Assembly (NCBI RefSeq): GCF_008728515.1
Contig: NC_044995.1
Coordinates: forward strand, 9,621,104 to 9,685,103
Direction: 5' to 3'
DNA from: Papio anubis
Lineage: Eukaryota > Chordata > Mammalia > Primates > Cercopithecidae
Length of the DNA: 64,000 bases
Shown here: one piece after another, positions 32,100 through 44,925 of the stretch
How positions within the stretch are numbered: the first letter of the stretch is position 1
Layout: every line of letters begins with the position of its first letter
The notes under the pieces: generated by a model
Seen by the model: the letters and a program-made list of their open reading frames with translations, nothing else
What the model was told of the DNA's origin: nothing
The model's database searches: none
Made by a program: the position numbers and the translations under genes

Positions 32100-34510
32100 A
32101 GAAAAAAGAAACAACAGTTCATAGCCGGGCACAGTGGCTCACGTCTGTCATCCCAGCACTTTGGGAGGCCGAGACGGGCGGATCACGAGGTCAGGAGACC
32201 ATCCTGGCTAACACGGTGAAACCCCATCTCTACTAAAAATACACACAAAAAAATTAGCCGGGCGTGGTGGTGGGCGCCTGTAGTCCCAGCTACTCAGGAG
32301 ACTGAGGCAGGAGAATGGCGTGAAACCCGGGAGGCAGAGCTTGCAGTGAGCTGAGATCGCGCCACTGCACTCCAGCCTGGGCGACAGAGCAAGGCTCAGT
32401 CTCAAAAAAACAAAAAAGAAAGAAAAAACAATTCATGAGTTACCATCATTAAATGAAACAACAGCTGCCTGTGTGGCGAGAATGAGACTGTTCTGTTCCC
32501 GCTGCACCAGGAGTGCTAAAATATCACGTAGACTGAATTAAGAGACGGAAAATCTGGCCCAGCACAGTGGCTCATGCCTGCAATCTCAGCACTCTGGGAG
32601 GCCGAGGGGGGCAGATCGCCTGAGGCCAGGAGTTCAAGACCAGCCTGGCCTACGTGGTAAAAAGAACGAACCAAAAAAAAAAAATACAAAGAAAGAAGAG
32701 TCAGTGGCATGCTAGGGCCAGCCTGTGCTGGCTAATGGGGGCTCCCTACATGTACCTATACCAAGTCTGTGGGTCGTGATTTCACACTGATAGTACAAAG
32801 GGGAGTGTTTATGCCACGGAAATCAGCAACATGGCAGGGCACAGTGGCTCACGCCTGTAATCCCAGCACTTTGGGAGGCCAAGGCGGGTGGATCACCTGA
32901 AGTCGGGAGCACCAGACCAGCCTGACCAACATGGTGAAACCCCATCTCTACTGAAAATACAAAAATTAGCCAGGCATAGAGGCCGGTGCCTGTAATTCCA
33001 GCTACTCAGGAGGCTGAGACAGGAGAACCACTTGAACCTGGGAGGTGGAGGCTCGAGCCTGGGCAACAAGAACAAAACTCTGTCTCAAACAAACAAAACA
33101 AGAAATCAGCAAACACTACAAACCAAGACTTCCTCGCCACCAACCCCCGGGGCCACTTGTTTAACATTTCAGCCCTCCACTGAATGAGACACATTGAAAA
33201 CAAATAGCAAGAGGTCAGATGTAAATATAACTGTACTGGCCGGGTTTGGTGGCTCAGGCCTGGAATCCCAGCACTTGGGAGGCCAAGGCAGGTGGATCAC
33301 CTGATGTCAGCCATTTGAGACCAGCCTGGCCCACGTGGAGAAACGCCCGTCTCTACTAAAAATATAGAAGCCAGCCAGGCGTAGTGGCAGGAACCTGTAA
33401 TCCCAGGTACTTGGGAGGCTGAGGCAAGAGAATCGCTTGAACCCAGGAGGCAGAGGTTGCAGTGAGCCGAGATGGCGCCATTGGACTCCAGCCTGGGCAA
33501 CAAGAGTGAAACTCCGTTTAAATAAATGAATCAATTAAATAAATAAATAAGGCCAGGTGCAGTGGCTCACGCCTGTAATCCCAGCAAGTTGGGAGGCGGA
33601 GGCAGCAGGATCACCTGATGTCAGACGTTTGAGACCAGCCTGGCCCACGTGGAGAAACCCCGTCTCTACTAAAAATATAGAAGCCAGCCAGGTGTAGTGG
33701 CAGGAACCTGTAATCCCAGGTACTTGGGAGGCTGAGGCAGGAGAATCACTTGAACCCAGGAGGCGGAGGTTGCAGTGAGCCAAGATGGCGTCATTGTACT
33801 CCAGCCTGGGCAACAAGAGCGAAACTCTGTCTCAAAAACAAAACAAAACAAAACAAAAAATCGTAGCCAGGCCTGGTGGTGGTACATGCCTGTAGTCCCA
33901 GATACTTGGGAGGCTGACCCAGGAGAATCGTCTGAGCCTGCGATTTGGAGGTTGCAGAGAGCCACTGCACTCCTTGCCTGGGTGACACAGTGAGGCCCTG
34001 TCTCAAAACTAAGTAACTAATGGCTGGGCGCGGTGGCTCACACCTGTAATCCCAACACTTCGGGAGGCTGAGGCAGCAGGATCCCTTGAATCTGGGGAGT
34101 TGGAGACCAGCCTGAGCAGCAAGGCCAAAACCTATCTCTACTCTAGCTACTTGGGGAGCTGAGGCAGGAGAATTTCTTGAGCCCAGAAAAAGCTGAGGCT
34201 GCAGTGAGTCAAGATCGCACTACTGCATTCTAGCCTGGGTGACAAAGTGAGATTCTGCCTCCAAAAAAAAAAAAAAAAAAAAAAGGGAGGCAGCCTGGAA
34301 AATAAATAACAGAAAATGATTTGCCAAGCCCAGGTGGTGATAGAGGTGGACAGCTTTACCCTTGGAGGGAACAGCAGCTTTTTCCCCAGCTGTGAGGTAT
34401 AATTACATCTATACAATTTTAGGACACAGTGGGAACAGCATGTGAGCCCAGGAGTTCCCAACCAGCCTGGGCCACGCAACAATGCAAGGAGACCTTGTCT
34501 CTATTTTTGA
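32100..34510. repeat. NLRP7 first intron: dense plus-strand Alus
   Basis: Plus-strand Alus at about 32120-32410, 32552-32690, 32832-33105, 33236-33525, 33550-33840, 33862-34010 and 34022-34285. The copies at 33236 and 33550 share odd bases (AAATATAGAAGCCAGCCAGG and TCACCTGATGTCAG), so they look like a local Alu duplication. Confidence 0.87.
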
Positions 34511-34690
34511 AGTATTTTTAAAGTCATATATACAATGTTTACTTGTGTACAGCATGGAGCGATGTTATATATACAGTGACATGATTACCACAATCAAGCT
34601 AATTAACATACCCACTACCTCATATAGTTGCCTTTCCTTTTTGCAGAGAGAACATTTGATCTACTTAGAAAAATTCAGGGCTTTTTTTTT
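34510..34690. mobile_element. Old L1 3'-end fragment
   Basis: GCTAATTAACATACCCACTA, CCTCATATAGTTGCC and GAACATTTGATCTACTTAG follow the 3' UTR of old L1M-type elements as I remember them. Confidence 0.5.
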
Positions 34691-34694
34691 TTCC

Positions 34695-36655
34695 CCCAGA
34701 AAGTCTTGCTCTGTTGCCCAGGCTGGAGTGCAATGGTGCAAGGCTCACTGCAATCTCCGCCTCCTGGGTTCAAATGATTCTCCTGCCTCAGCCTCCCAAG
34801 TAGCTGGGATCACAGGCATGTGCCACCACACCCTGCTAATTTTTTTTTGTATTTTTAGTACAGATGGGGTTTCACCATGTTGGCTAGGCTGGTCTTGAAC
34901 TCCCGACCTCAGGTGATCCACCCACCTCGGCCTCCCAAAGTGCAGGGTATGAACCACTGGGCCCGGCCAAGTACTTTTTTTTTTTTTTTAAGATGGAGTC
35001 TCACTCTGTTGCCCAGGCTGGAGCACAGTGACATGATCTTGACTCACAGCAACCTCCAACTCCCAGGTTCAAGCAATTCTCATACCTCAGCCTCCCGAGA
35101 CGCTGGGACTACAGGTGCGCATCACCACACCTGGCTAATTTTTGTATTTTTAGTACAGACGGGTTTCTCCATGTTGGCCAGGTTGGTCTTGAACTCCTGA
35201 CCTCAGGTGATCTACCCGCCGCGGCCTCCCAAAGTGCTAGGATTACAGGTGTGAGCCAGGGCATCCAGAATTTTTTTTTTTTTTTTTTTTTTTGAGACAA
35301 TTTCACTCTCATTGCCCAGGCTGGAGTGCAACGGCGTGATCTCAGCTCACTGCAACCTCTGCCTCCTGGGTTCAAGTGATTCTTCTCACCTCAGCCTTCA
35401 ACTCAACTGAGATACAAGCATGCATGGCTGATTTGTGCAGTAGGGCAGGACTCTGTTGATCGGAAGTGAGAATCTCAACCCGACCTCAGGTGATCTGAAA
35501 GAAAAGTCTTCAGGATTACAGGGTGGTATACGCCGGCTACTTTTTTTTTTTTAAAAAGCAAGGGTCACAGGCGAGGCAGTGACCGGCTTGTCCAGCACTG
35601 GGGCCTTGGTGGAGGCGGATCACAGGTCAGGAGATCAGAAGACCATCATTAACCAGGGTGAAACCCTGTCTCTACTAAAAATACAAAAACTAGCCAGGCC
35701 GGTGGTGAGAGCCTGTAGTCCCAGCTACTCGGGAGGCTGAGGAGCAGGAGAATGGCGTGGGAGGCGGAGCTTGCAGTGAGAGCTGAGATCCGGCCACTCA
35801 AGCCTGGGCTGACAGGCAGACTCGTCTCAAAAAAAAAAAAAAAAACAGGGTCACCTCTCATCAGGCTGGAGTGCAGTGGCACAATCACACCTCATTGCAG
35901 CCCCCACCTCCCGACTCAGGTGATCCTCCCACCTCACCCCACAAGTAGCCTGGACACAGCATGAGGTCTGGGCTTCTTTGTTTTTGAAGACGGAGTCTCC
36001 CTCTGTGTCCCAGACTGGAGTGCAGTGGCGCGATCTCAGCTCACTGCAACCTCCCCCCTTCCAGGTTTAAGCCATTCTCCTGCCTCAACCTTCCAACTAA
36101 TTGGGATTACAGGCATGCACCACTACACCTGGCTAACTTTTGTGTTTTTAGTAGAGACGGGGTTTCACCATTTTGGGCAGGCTGGTCTCGAACTCCTGGC
36201 CTCAAATGATTCGCCCACCTCGGCCTCCCAAAGTGTTGGGATAACAGGCATGAGCCACTGTGACTGGCCTTGTCTTTTTTGGAGAGACAGTTTTACCATG
36301 TTGCCCAGACTAGTCTCAAACTCCTGAGCTCCTCTAAACTATATTTGAATAGAAGTCCTTAAGACATTAGGCCAGGCGCGGTGGCTCACGCCTGGAATCC
36401 CAGCACTTTGGGAGGCCGAGGCAGACGGATCACCTAAAGTCAGGAGTTCAAGACCAGCCTGGCCAACATGGTGAAACCCTGTGTCTACTAAAAATACAAA
36501 AATTAGCTGGGCGTGGTGGCGGGTGCCTGTAATCCCAGGTACTCAGGAGACTGAGGCAAGAAAATCCCAGGAGGCAGAGGTTGCAGTGAGCAGAGATCAT
36601 GCCACTGCACACCAGCCTGGGCAAGAGTGAGACTCTGTCTAAAAAAAAAAAAAAA
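34695..36655. repeat. NLRP7 first intron: Alu cluster
   Basis: Minus-strand Alus at about 34700-34970, 34975-35270 and 35270-35470. A noisy plus-strand Alu lies at 35555-35840, minus-strand pieces at 35840-35950, 35980-36270 and 36270-36330, and a plus-strand Alu at 36370-36650. Confidence 0.83.
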
Positions 36656-36725
36656 AGAAAAGAAATAAAAAGATCCTTCCAGCATCCTCACACCAACCAT
36701 TAAGGCTTGGGAAGGGCTATGGTGG

Positions 36726-36971
36726 AAACTCAACCAATAATGTCTTCTCCCTTAAACGAGGAGAAAAATCAATGCAAGAACTAGCACTCACCTCCCTTAG
36801 GTCAGGTCTTGGTTCCAGGCTGTAATTTCTGCAAAGGAACTGGATATAAAACTCAACCACTAATTACTTCTCCCTTGAAGAGACAAATAAATTGATTCAA
36901 GAACCAGCACTCACCTCCCTTAGGTCTGGACTTGCTTCCAGCCTGTATTTTCTGCAAAGGAACTGGATAAA
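36726..36971. repeat. Two-copy 123-bp tandem repeat containing the NLRP7 first exon
   Basis: Positions 36726-36848 and 36849-36971 match closely in sequence order: AAACTCAACCA, CTTCTCCCTT, GCACTCACCTCCCTTAGGTC, TTTCTGCAAAGGAACTGGAT. Each copy has a consensus donor on the minus strand (GGGAG then GTGAGTGC) and a TATA-like box. Confidence 0.85.
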
Positions 36972-36995
36972 AAGGGGAGGTCTCTGATTGGCCCT
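36915..36995 (-). promoter_or_regulatory. NLRP7: Probable NLRP7 promoter and noncoding first exon
   Basis: On the minus strand there is a CCAAT box (GGCCAATCAGAG, about 36983-36993), then a TATA-like CTTTTTATCC (36966-36975), then a short exon ending CTAAGGGAG at 36915 with donor GTGAGTGC. Transcription would start near 36935-36945. The second repeat copy (donor at 36791) has TTTTATATCC but no CCAAT box, so it may be an alternative or a dead first exon. The start site is inferred from spacing only. Confidence 0.6.
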
Positions 36996-38340
36996 CAGTA
37001 CACAGGGTGGAGACCTTTCCTGCCCAGGGTGGAGCCACCCCACTGAGATTAACATTGGGCGATTCCCAACCGCTGACCTCAGACTCACCTTGACATCACC
37101 TGGGCCCCATCCTCAGGGATTCAGCTGTAATTGGGCTGCAGTGGGCTTTGGGGAAGCACTGCTTGTTGAATCTCCCCAGGTGAGGTTAATGTGCAATTCC
37201 CTTCCTAGACCACCGGGGTCAGGTGTGATAGGTGACAGAACAGGAAATACACATTTTGGATTTTGCAGGGTACCTGGCTCCCAGCTCTAAAAATGCTTGC
37301 AGAGAAAAAAAATTAAACAAAAATAAATAAATTAAAATTTTTAAAAGAAGAGGATAAAAACTTTTGTGACTTCCTAAGTTACAAATAAAACAAGTCTACT
37401 TTGTGGCCAACTGTGGTGGCTCCTGCCTATAAATCCCAGCAGGCCGAGAGGCCTAGGCCAGCAGATCTCTAGGGACCAGGAGTTTGAGACCAGCCTAGGC
37501 AACATAGCAAGATGCATTCTCTACAAAAATATTTAATAATTAGCCATGCATAGGCTGGGCGTGGTAGCTCATGCCTGTATTCCCAGCACTTTGGGAGGCC
37601 AAGGTGGGTGTATCACCTGATGTCAGGAGTTCAAGACCAGCCTGGCCAACATGGTGAAACCCTGTCTCTACTAAAAATATAAAAATTAGCCAGGCGTGGT
37701 AGTGGGTGCCTGTAATCCCAGCTACTTGGGAGGCTGAGACAGGAGAATCACTTGAACCCCGGAGGCAGAGGTTGCAGTGAGGCGAGATCACGCCATTGCA
37801 CTCCAGTCTGGGTGACAAGAGCAAGACTGTCTCAAACAAAAACAAAAACAAAAAACATTATCCATACATGATGGCCTGCACCTGTAGTCCCAGCTATTCA
37901 GGAGGCTGAGGTGGGAGGATGACCTGAACCCAGGAGTTTGAGGCTGCAGTGAGCTGTGATTGTGCCACCTCACTTCAGCCTGGGCCACAGAGGAGACCCT
38001 GTCTCAAAAAAATAAATAACGGATATTTAATTTTTTTTTTTTTGAGATGGAGTCTCGCTCTGTGGTCCAGGCTGGAATGCAGTAGTGCAGTCTCAGTTCA
38101 CTGCAACCTCCGCTTCCCAGGTTCAAGCAATTCTCGTGCCTCAGCCTCCCGAGTAGCTGGGACTGCAGGCACATGCCACCATGCCTGACTAATTTTTTGT
38201 ATTTTTAGTAGAGACGGGGTTTCACCATATTGGCCAGGCTGGTCTCGAACTCCTGATGTCGGGCGATCCACCCACCTCGGCCTCCCGAAGTGCTGGGATT
38301 ACAGGCATGAGCCACTGCACCTGGCCTAAAATTGTTTTTA
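36996..38340. repeat. NLRP7 upstream flank and Alus
   Basis: Positions 36996-37400 are unique sequence upstream of the NLRP7 promoter with no recognised gene. Plus-strand Alus follow at about 37410-37555, 37553-37840 and 37865-38015, and a minus-strand Alu at 38028-38325. Confidence 0.82.
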
Positions 38341-41225
38341 AATAAAACAGTGTATGTTGTGGAAAGCATTCAGCACAGAATTTTGGTAAACTGTTAATTT
38401 AATGGAAGCAAATGGTCCCACAAATGGAGACGGATATATCAGCGGCAGCATGCCAGCTATAGAGACAGGCACTGTGGAGGCCGGGCACGGTAGCTCACGC
38501 CTGTAATCCCTGTACTTCGGAAGGCCAAGGCGGGTGGATCATCTGAGGTCAGGAGTTCGAGACCAACCTGGGCAACATGACAAAACACCCCCTCCTCGCT
38601 ACTAAAAATAAAAAATTAGCCAGGCATGGTGCTATGCACCTGTAATCCCAGCTACTCAGGAGGCTGAGGCATGAGAATTGATTGAACCTGGGAGCCGGAA
38701 GATGCAGTGAGCCCAGATTGTACCACTGCACTCCAGCCTGGGCGACAGAGACTCCATCTTAAAAAAAAAAAAAAAGAGAGAGAGAGAGATGGCCAGCTGC
38801 AGTGATTCACGAATGGAATCCCAGCATTTTGGGAGGCTGAGGCGGGAGGATGGCCTGAGTCCAGGAGTTCAAGACCAGCCTGAGTGACACGGTGAGACTC
38901 CTTCTCTGAAAAAAAAGAAAATAAAAACAATCAAAATAAATTCTATTCTAGCTGACAAAAAAAAAAAGAGAGAGAGTATATTTTGTTAAAGCATTTGACC
39001 TTTAGTCCTAGAGCAGCTATGGAGAGAGAAAGGTAAAAGAGGTATCTCTTGTTATGCATGGCCAGGCCCTCCAACCACACCTGAGTTTATGTTAACGAGG
39101 TGATTTTTGGAAAGCCCCTAGATAACCCCACAAGGGCGGGGGACTGGCTGCCGATGACAACGATTAGACATTAGGAACTTTCAGCCCCAGGCTCCAAGTG
39201 GCCTTCAGGGAGGGGAGAGGCGCTGAAGGTTGAATTGATTATGAACCGCCAGCTATGTGATCAGCATTGCCCACCTAAGGAATCCTCCAGAAACTCCAAA
39301 AGGAAAGGGTTTGGGCCGGGCATCATGTGGCTCATGCCTGTAATCCCAACACTTTGGGAGGCCTAGATGGGAGGAATGCTTGAGCCCAAGAATTCTAGAC
39401 CAGTCTGGACAAAATAGCAAGACCCTGGCTCTACAAAAAAAAATGAAAAATTAGCCAGGCATGGTGGAGTGCACCTGTGGACCCAGCTACTCAGGAGGCT
39501 GAGGCGTGAGAATCACTTGAACGCAGGAGGCAGAGGCTGCAGTGAGTTGAGATCACGCCACAGCCTGGGTGACGGAGTGAGACTGTCTCAAAAAAAAAAA
39601 ACACGAAAGAGTTCAGAAGAGCTTCCTGGTTGGTGAACCGGGGTGCACCCATGTGCCAGGACTGTGGTGCACCCCAGGTCCACAGGGACAGAAACTCCTG
39701 CACTCGGGACTCCTCTAAACCTCCCCCAATGCATCTCCTCCTTCGCTGTTCATTTATATCCTTTAAAATATCCTTTGTAAGCCAGGCACAGTGGCTCAGG
39801 CCTGTAATCCCAGCACTTTGGGAGGCTGAGGCAGATGGATCACTTGAGGTCAGTAGTTTGAGACCAGCCCCAGCCAACATGGTGAAACTGCGTCTCTACA
39901 AAAATACAAAAATCAGCTGGACATGGTAGCTCATGCCTGTAATCCCAGCTACTCGAGAGGCTGAGGCAAGAGAATCGTTTGAACCCGGGAGGCAAACGTT
40001 GTAGTGAGCCGAGATCGCACCACGGCACTCCAGCCTGGATGTGACAGAGTGAGACTCTATCTCAAAAAAAAAAAAAAAAAAAAAAAAAAATGAAAAAGTG
40101 TGAATCAGCCTGCACTCTGGCCCGCGTCCTGGCTGCTGAGTGTCACATGGCTCTAGACAGGGCACGTTTGCCTCCTCATTGTTCCTGTAGATCGGATTTC
40201 TGACAGGAGGGTCATCAAACGAATTTGCATCTGCATGATTCCTATAGATAAAACTCTGAGACATTAGAATTACAAGGCTTTTGTTTAAGGATGGTTTCAG
40301 ATTTTTTCAGACCCTGAATTCCAGCCAAACAGCTGACACTAACCAGCGTGAAGACCCCACTGAGGAACGGGGTCAGCATGAGAACACTGCGTGGTCTTGT
40401 CCCTGTCTCCACCAGCACTCAGCATGGCCACACTCTGGCCCACACCAAAACACTTAAAAACCCTAGCTGCGGCCGGGCGCAGACGCTCACACCTGTAACT
40501 CCAGGACTTTGGGAGGCCACGGCAGGTGAATCACCTGAGGTCAAGAGTTCAAGACCAGCCTGGCCAACATAGTGAAACCCCGTCTCTACTAAAAATACGA
40601 AAATTAGTCGGGTGTGGTGGCGGGCGCCTGTAGTCCCAGCTCCTCAGGAGGCTGAGGCACGAGAATCGCTTGAACCCAGGAGGTGTAGGTTGCAGTGAGC
40701 TGACATCGTACCACTGCACTCCAGTCTGAGTGACAGAGTGGGACTCCATCTCAAAAAAAAGAAGAAAAAAAAAAACAAAACCCAGCCCTGGCCAGGCACA
40801 GTGGCTCACATCTGTAACCCCAGGACTTTGGGAGGCCAAGGCAGGTGAATCACCTGAAGTCAAGAGTTCAGGACCAGCCTGGCCAACATAGTGAAATCCC
40901 ATCTCTACTGAAAACACAAAAAATTAGTCGGGCATGGTAGCGGGTGCCCGTAACTCCAGCTACTCAGGAGGCTGAGGCAAGAGAATTACTTGAACCTGGG
41001 AGGCGGAGGTTGCAGTGAGCAAAGATCCTGCCACTGCACTCCAGCCTGGGTGACAGAGCAAAACTCCATCTAAAAAAAAAAAAAAAAACCCTAGACCCAA
41101 ACTTCTGGGGGAGATGGATTGGAGGTTTCCTCCCATCTCCTCATTCCTCAGCCCTACAATTAAACTTCCTTCTCTTCTGCAACCCAGTGACACGGAAAAT
41201 GGACTCACAGCGTGCACTGGGCAGC
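38340..41225. repeat. Intergenic: Alus and an old LTR-like element
   Basis: Plus-strand Alus at about 38480-38765, 38790-38920, 39314-39600, 39780-40075, 40470-40770 and 40790-41080. Positions 39000-39310 and 39600-39780 together look like one old LTR-type repeat (AAACTCCAAAAGGAAAGGG, GAGCTTCCTGGTTGGTGAAC, CCAATGCATCTC) split by Alus; I cannot name it. Positions 40090-40270 are unexplained. Confidence 0.7.
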
Positions 41226-41233
41226 GCAGCTAC

Positions 41234-43070
41234 TGTCAGAGGCGTGTGAACCAGAGCGACTCCATCTTGAATAGGAGCTGAGTAAAATAAGGCTGAGACC
41301 TACCGGGCTGCATTCCCAGACAGTGAAGGCGTTCTCCCAAAAAAAAAAAAAAAAAAAAAAAAAATTGCCAGGCACGGTGGCCCAGCACTTTGTGAGGCCG
41401 AGGCGAGTGGAGGTCGAGTATTCGAGACCAGCCTGGCCAACATGGTGAAACCCCGTCTCTACTGAAAACACAAAAATTAATCGGGCGTGGTGGTGCGTGC
41501 CTGTAATCCTAGCTACTTGTGAGGCTGAGGCAGGAGAATTGCTTGAGCCCGGGAGGCAGAGGTTGCAGTAAAAAGAAGGAAAAAAAAGGCATTCTAAGTC
41601 ACAGGATAAGATGGGAAGTCAGCACAAGATAACAGGTCATAAGGACCTTGCTGGTAAGACGGGTTGCAATGTAGCAGGACAAGCCGCAGACGAAACTCCT
41701 CAGACACCAAGTTAAAGAAGGAAGGGGTTTATTCAGCCAGGGACATGGGCAAGACTCCTGTCTCAAGAGCCAAGCTCCCCGAGTGAACAATTCCTGTACT
41801 TTTTAAGGGCTCACACCTCTAAGGGGGTGCGTGTGAGAGGGTCGTGATCGATTGAGCAAGCAGGGGGTACGTGACTGAGGCCTGCATGCACCGGTAATCA
41901 GATCGGAACAAAAAAGGACAGGGATTTTCACAGTGCCTTTCTATACAATGTCTGTAATCTACAGATAACAGAACCGATTAGGTCAGGGGTCGATCTTTAA
42001 CTACCAGGCCCAGGGTGTGGCGCCGGGCTGTCTGCCTGTGGATTTCATTTCTGCCTTTTAGTTTTTACTTCTTCTTTCTTTGGAAGCGGAAATTGGGCAT
42101 AGACAACGTGAGAGGTGGTCTCCTCCCTTAGCAATAAAGAAGCCAACCAAACTCCACCAAAACCAAGATGGTGACGAGAGTGACCTCTGGTTGGCCGGGC
42201 GCAGCGGCTCATGCCTGTAGTCCCAGCACTTTGGGAGGCCGAGGTGGGCGGATCATGAGGTCAGGAGATCGAGACCATCCTGGCTAACACGGTGAAACCC
42301 CGTCTCTACTAAAAACACAAAAAATTAGCCGGGCATGGTGGCAGGCGCCTATAGTCCCAGCTACTGGGGAGGCTGAGGCAGGAGAATGGCGTGAACCTGG
42401 GATGCGGAGCTTGCCGTGAGCCGAGATCACGCCACTGCACTCCAGCCTGGGCAACAGAGCTAGACTCTGTCTCAAAAAAAAAAAAAAAGAGTGACCTCTG
42501 GTTGTCCTCACTGCTGCACTCTCCACCAGCCCCAGGACAGTTTGCAAATGCCATGGCAAAGTCAGGAAGTTACCTAATCTAAAAAGGGGAAGCATGAATA
42601 ATCCACCCCTTGTTTAGCATATCCACAGAAAGAACCATCACAATGGGCAACCAAGGCTGGGTGTGGTGGCTCATGCCTGTAATCCCAACCCTTTCAGAGG
42701 CCTACACAGGCAGATCACCTGAGGTCAGGAGGTCGAGATCAGCCTGGCCAACATGGTGAAACCCCATCTCTTACTAAAAATACAAAAATTAGTGATGGCA
42801 GGCGCCTGTAATCCCAGCTACTCGGGAGGCTGAGGCAGGAGAATCGCTTGAACCCGGGAGGCAGAGGTTGCAGTGATCTGAGATCACGCCATTGCACTCC
42901 AGCCTGGGCAACAAGAGCCAAACTCCATCTCAAAAAACAAATAAGGGCAACCAGCAGCCCGTCTATGGAGTAGCTATTCTTTTATTCGTTCACTTTCCTA
43001 ATAAGCTTGCTTTCACTATACTCCATGAACCTGCCCTGAATTCTTTCCGGCGTGAGATTCAAGAACCCAC
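41234..43070 (+). mobile_element. ERV LTR split by four later insertions
   Basis: The outer LTR begins TGTCAGAGGCGTGTGAACC and runs plus-strand to about 43070 (CCTGAATTCTTTCCGGCGTG). It includes an AATAAG-type degenerate poly(A) signal before CTTGCTTTCAC. It is interrupted by an Alu at 41340-41580, a second LTR at 41670-42130, an Alu at 42194-42490 with 15-bp target duplication AGTGACCTCTGGTTG, and an Alu at 42655-42945 with target duplication GGGCAACCA. Removing the insertions restores continuity. I give no family name. Confidence 0.8.
41670..42130 (-). mobile_element. Solo LTR inserted in the outer LTR
   Basis: A 461-bp LTR flanked by the 4-bp target duplication GCAA. On the minus strand it ends CCTGCTACA and carries AATAAA in GGCTGAATAAACCCC. 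The same family recurs at 50964-51413. There are no internal viral genes. Confidence 0.82.
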
Positions 43071-43079
43071 TATGCCCAG

Positions 43080-43403
43080 CCGTCCTTACTTGCTTTTAAA
43101 AAGTATCATTGGTGGCTGGACACGGTGGCTCACGCTTGTAATCCCAGCACTTTGGGAGGACAAGGTGAGCGGATCACCTGAGGTCAGATGTTCGAGACCA
43201 GCCTGACCAACATGGAGAAACCCCATCTGTACTAAAATACAAAAAAAATTAGCTGGGTGTGATGGTGCATGCCTGTAATTCCAGCTACTCGGGAGGCTGA
43301 GGCAGGAGAATCACTTGAACCTGGGAGGCGGTGGTGGCAGTGAGCCGAGATCGCACCACTGCACCCCAGCCTGGGCAACAAGAGTGTAACTCCATCTCAA
43401 AAA

Positions 43404-43438
<35 letters not shown>

Positions 43439-44925
43439 AATCAGTGGAATAATTTTCTTTAGGAAGAGCAGAACTTTGGGAAGCCCAGACTGAGCCTCGT
43501 GGCTGTAATCCCAGCATGTTGGGAAGCCGAGGTGGGTGAATCATTTGAAGTCAGACCAGCCTAACATGGTGAAACCCCATGTCTACTAAAAATACAAAAA
43601 TTAGCCAGGCATGGGGTGAACGTCCATAATCCCAGCTACTTAGGAGGCTGAGGCATGACAATCACTTGAACCCGGGAGGCTGAGGTTGCAGTGAACTGTG
43701 ATCATCAACACAATTGCAAAAATTGCAATACTAAAATGCACTCCAGCCTAGATGACAGGACTGCACTCCAGGCTGGATGACAGAGCAAGACTGTGTCTCA
43801 ATAAATAAATAAATAAATAGCCAACTGTGATGGTACATGCCTGGTACAGCCACTCAGGAGGCAAAACAGATCATTAGAGACCGGTCCGCTGAAATGAACA
43901 ATGATCCTGCGCTCGACAAAGGAAGAAAGAAGAAGGAAAAAGAGGAAGAAGGAAGAACAGTCAATGGGACTGTGAACAATAAGGATCGATGCATCTAAGT
44001 GAAGTGTCGAACTCGAGAGAGACAAGCTGGATTGATGGTAAAGGGCGGCACAGGTAGAAGTATTAATTAAAGGCGAACAGAAGCCGTATCGGATTATGGG
44101 AAGCCAGGGCAGGCAGATCACTTGAGGTCAGGACTTTGAGACTACCCTGGTGAACATGGCGAAATCCCATCTCTAATAAAAAAAAAATACAAAAAATTAG
44201 CTGGGGCAGTGGTAGCGCCTGTAATCTCCCAGCTACTCCAGGAGGACCAGGCGGAGAATCACTTGAATCTGGGGCTGAGGAGGGTTACAGTGAGTAGTTG
44301 TGCCTGCACTCCAGCCTGGGAGATAGAGCAAGACTCCATCTCAAAAACAAACAGGCCAGGCGCCGTGGCTCAAGCCTGTAATCCTAGCACTTTGGGAGGC
44401 CGAGACTTGAGGCGGATCATGAGGTCAGGGAGGTCGAGACTATCCCTGGCTAACACGGTGAAACCCCATCTCTACTAAAAAATACAAAAACTAGCAGGCC
44501 GAGGTGGGCGGGCGCCTGTGATCCCAGCAGCTGCTCAGGAGGCACAGAGGCAGGAGAATGCGTAAACCTGGGAGGCGGGCCCCAGCAGTGAGCTGAGATC
44601 AGGCCACTGCACTCCAGCCTAAGGGACAGAGTGAGACTCTGTCTCAAATAATAATAATAACTAGTGGCCAGGTGCAGTGGCTTATGCCTGTAATCCCAGC
44701 ACTTTGGGAGGCTGAGGCAGGCAGATTACGAGGTCAGATCAGCACTTCCGGAGGTTGAAGTGGGAGGATCCCTTGAGCCCAGGAGCTCAAGTCCAACCTG
44801 GGCAACATAGCAAGACCCCCAATTCCGATTTTAGTATATGTGCTGCCAAGCAAGTACTGTGAGACCCTGTTTCTACAAAAAAATTAAAAAATAAAAATTA
44901 GTCTGTCTGTAGAAAATAAATGGAG
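43080..44925. repeat. Intergenic: Alus, partly corrupted
   Basis: Plus-strand Alus at about 43113-43410 (ending in an ATAA tetranucleotide run, 43400-43440), 43480-43790, 44095-44345, 44354-44645 and 44665-44740. Positions 43815-44095 barely resemble any repeat and the two Alus after it have many odd indels. Confidence 0.75.

Noticed and set aside
43400..43440. CRISPR-like or regular direct repeat arrays
   Set aside because: The regular repeats here are ATAA microsatellite, Alu tails and dinucleotide runs, in a primate genome.
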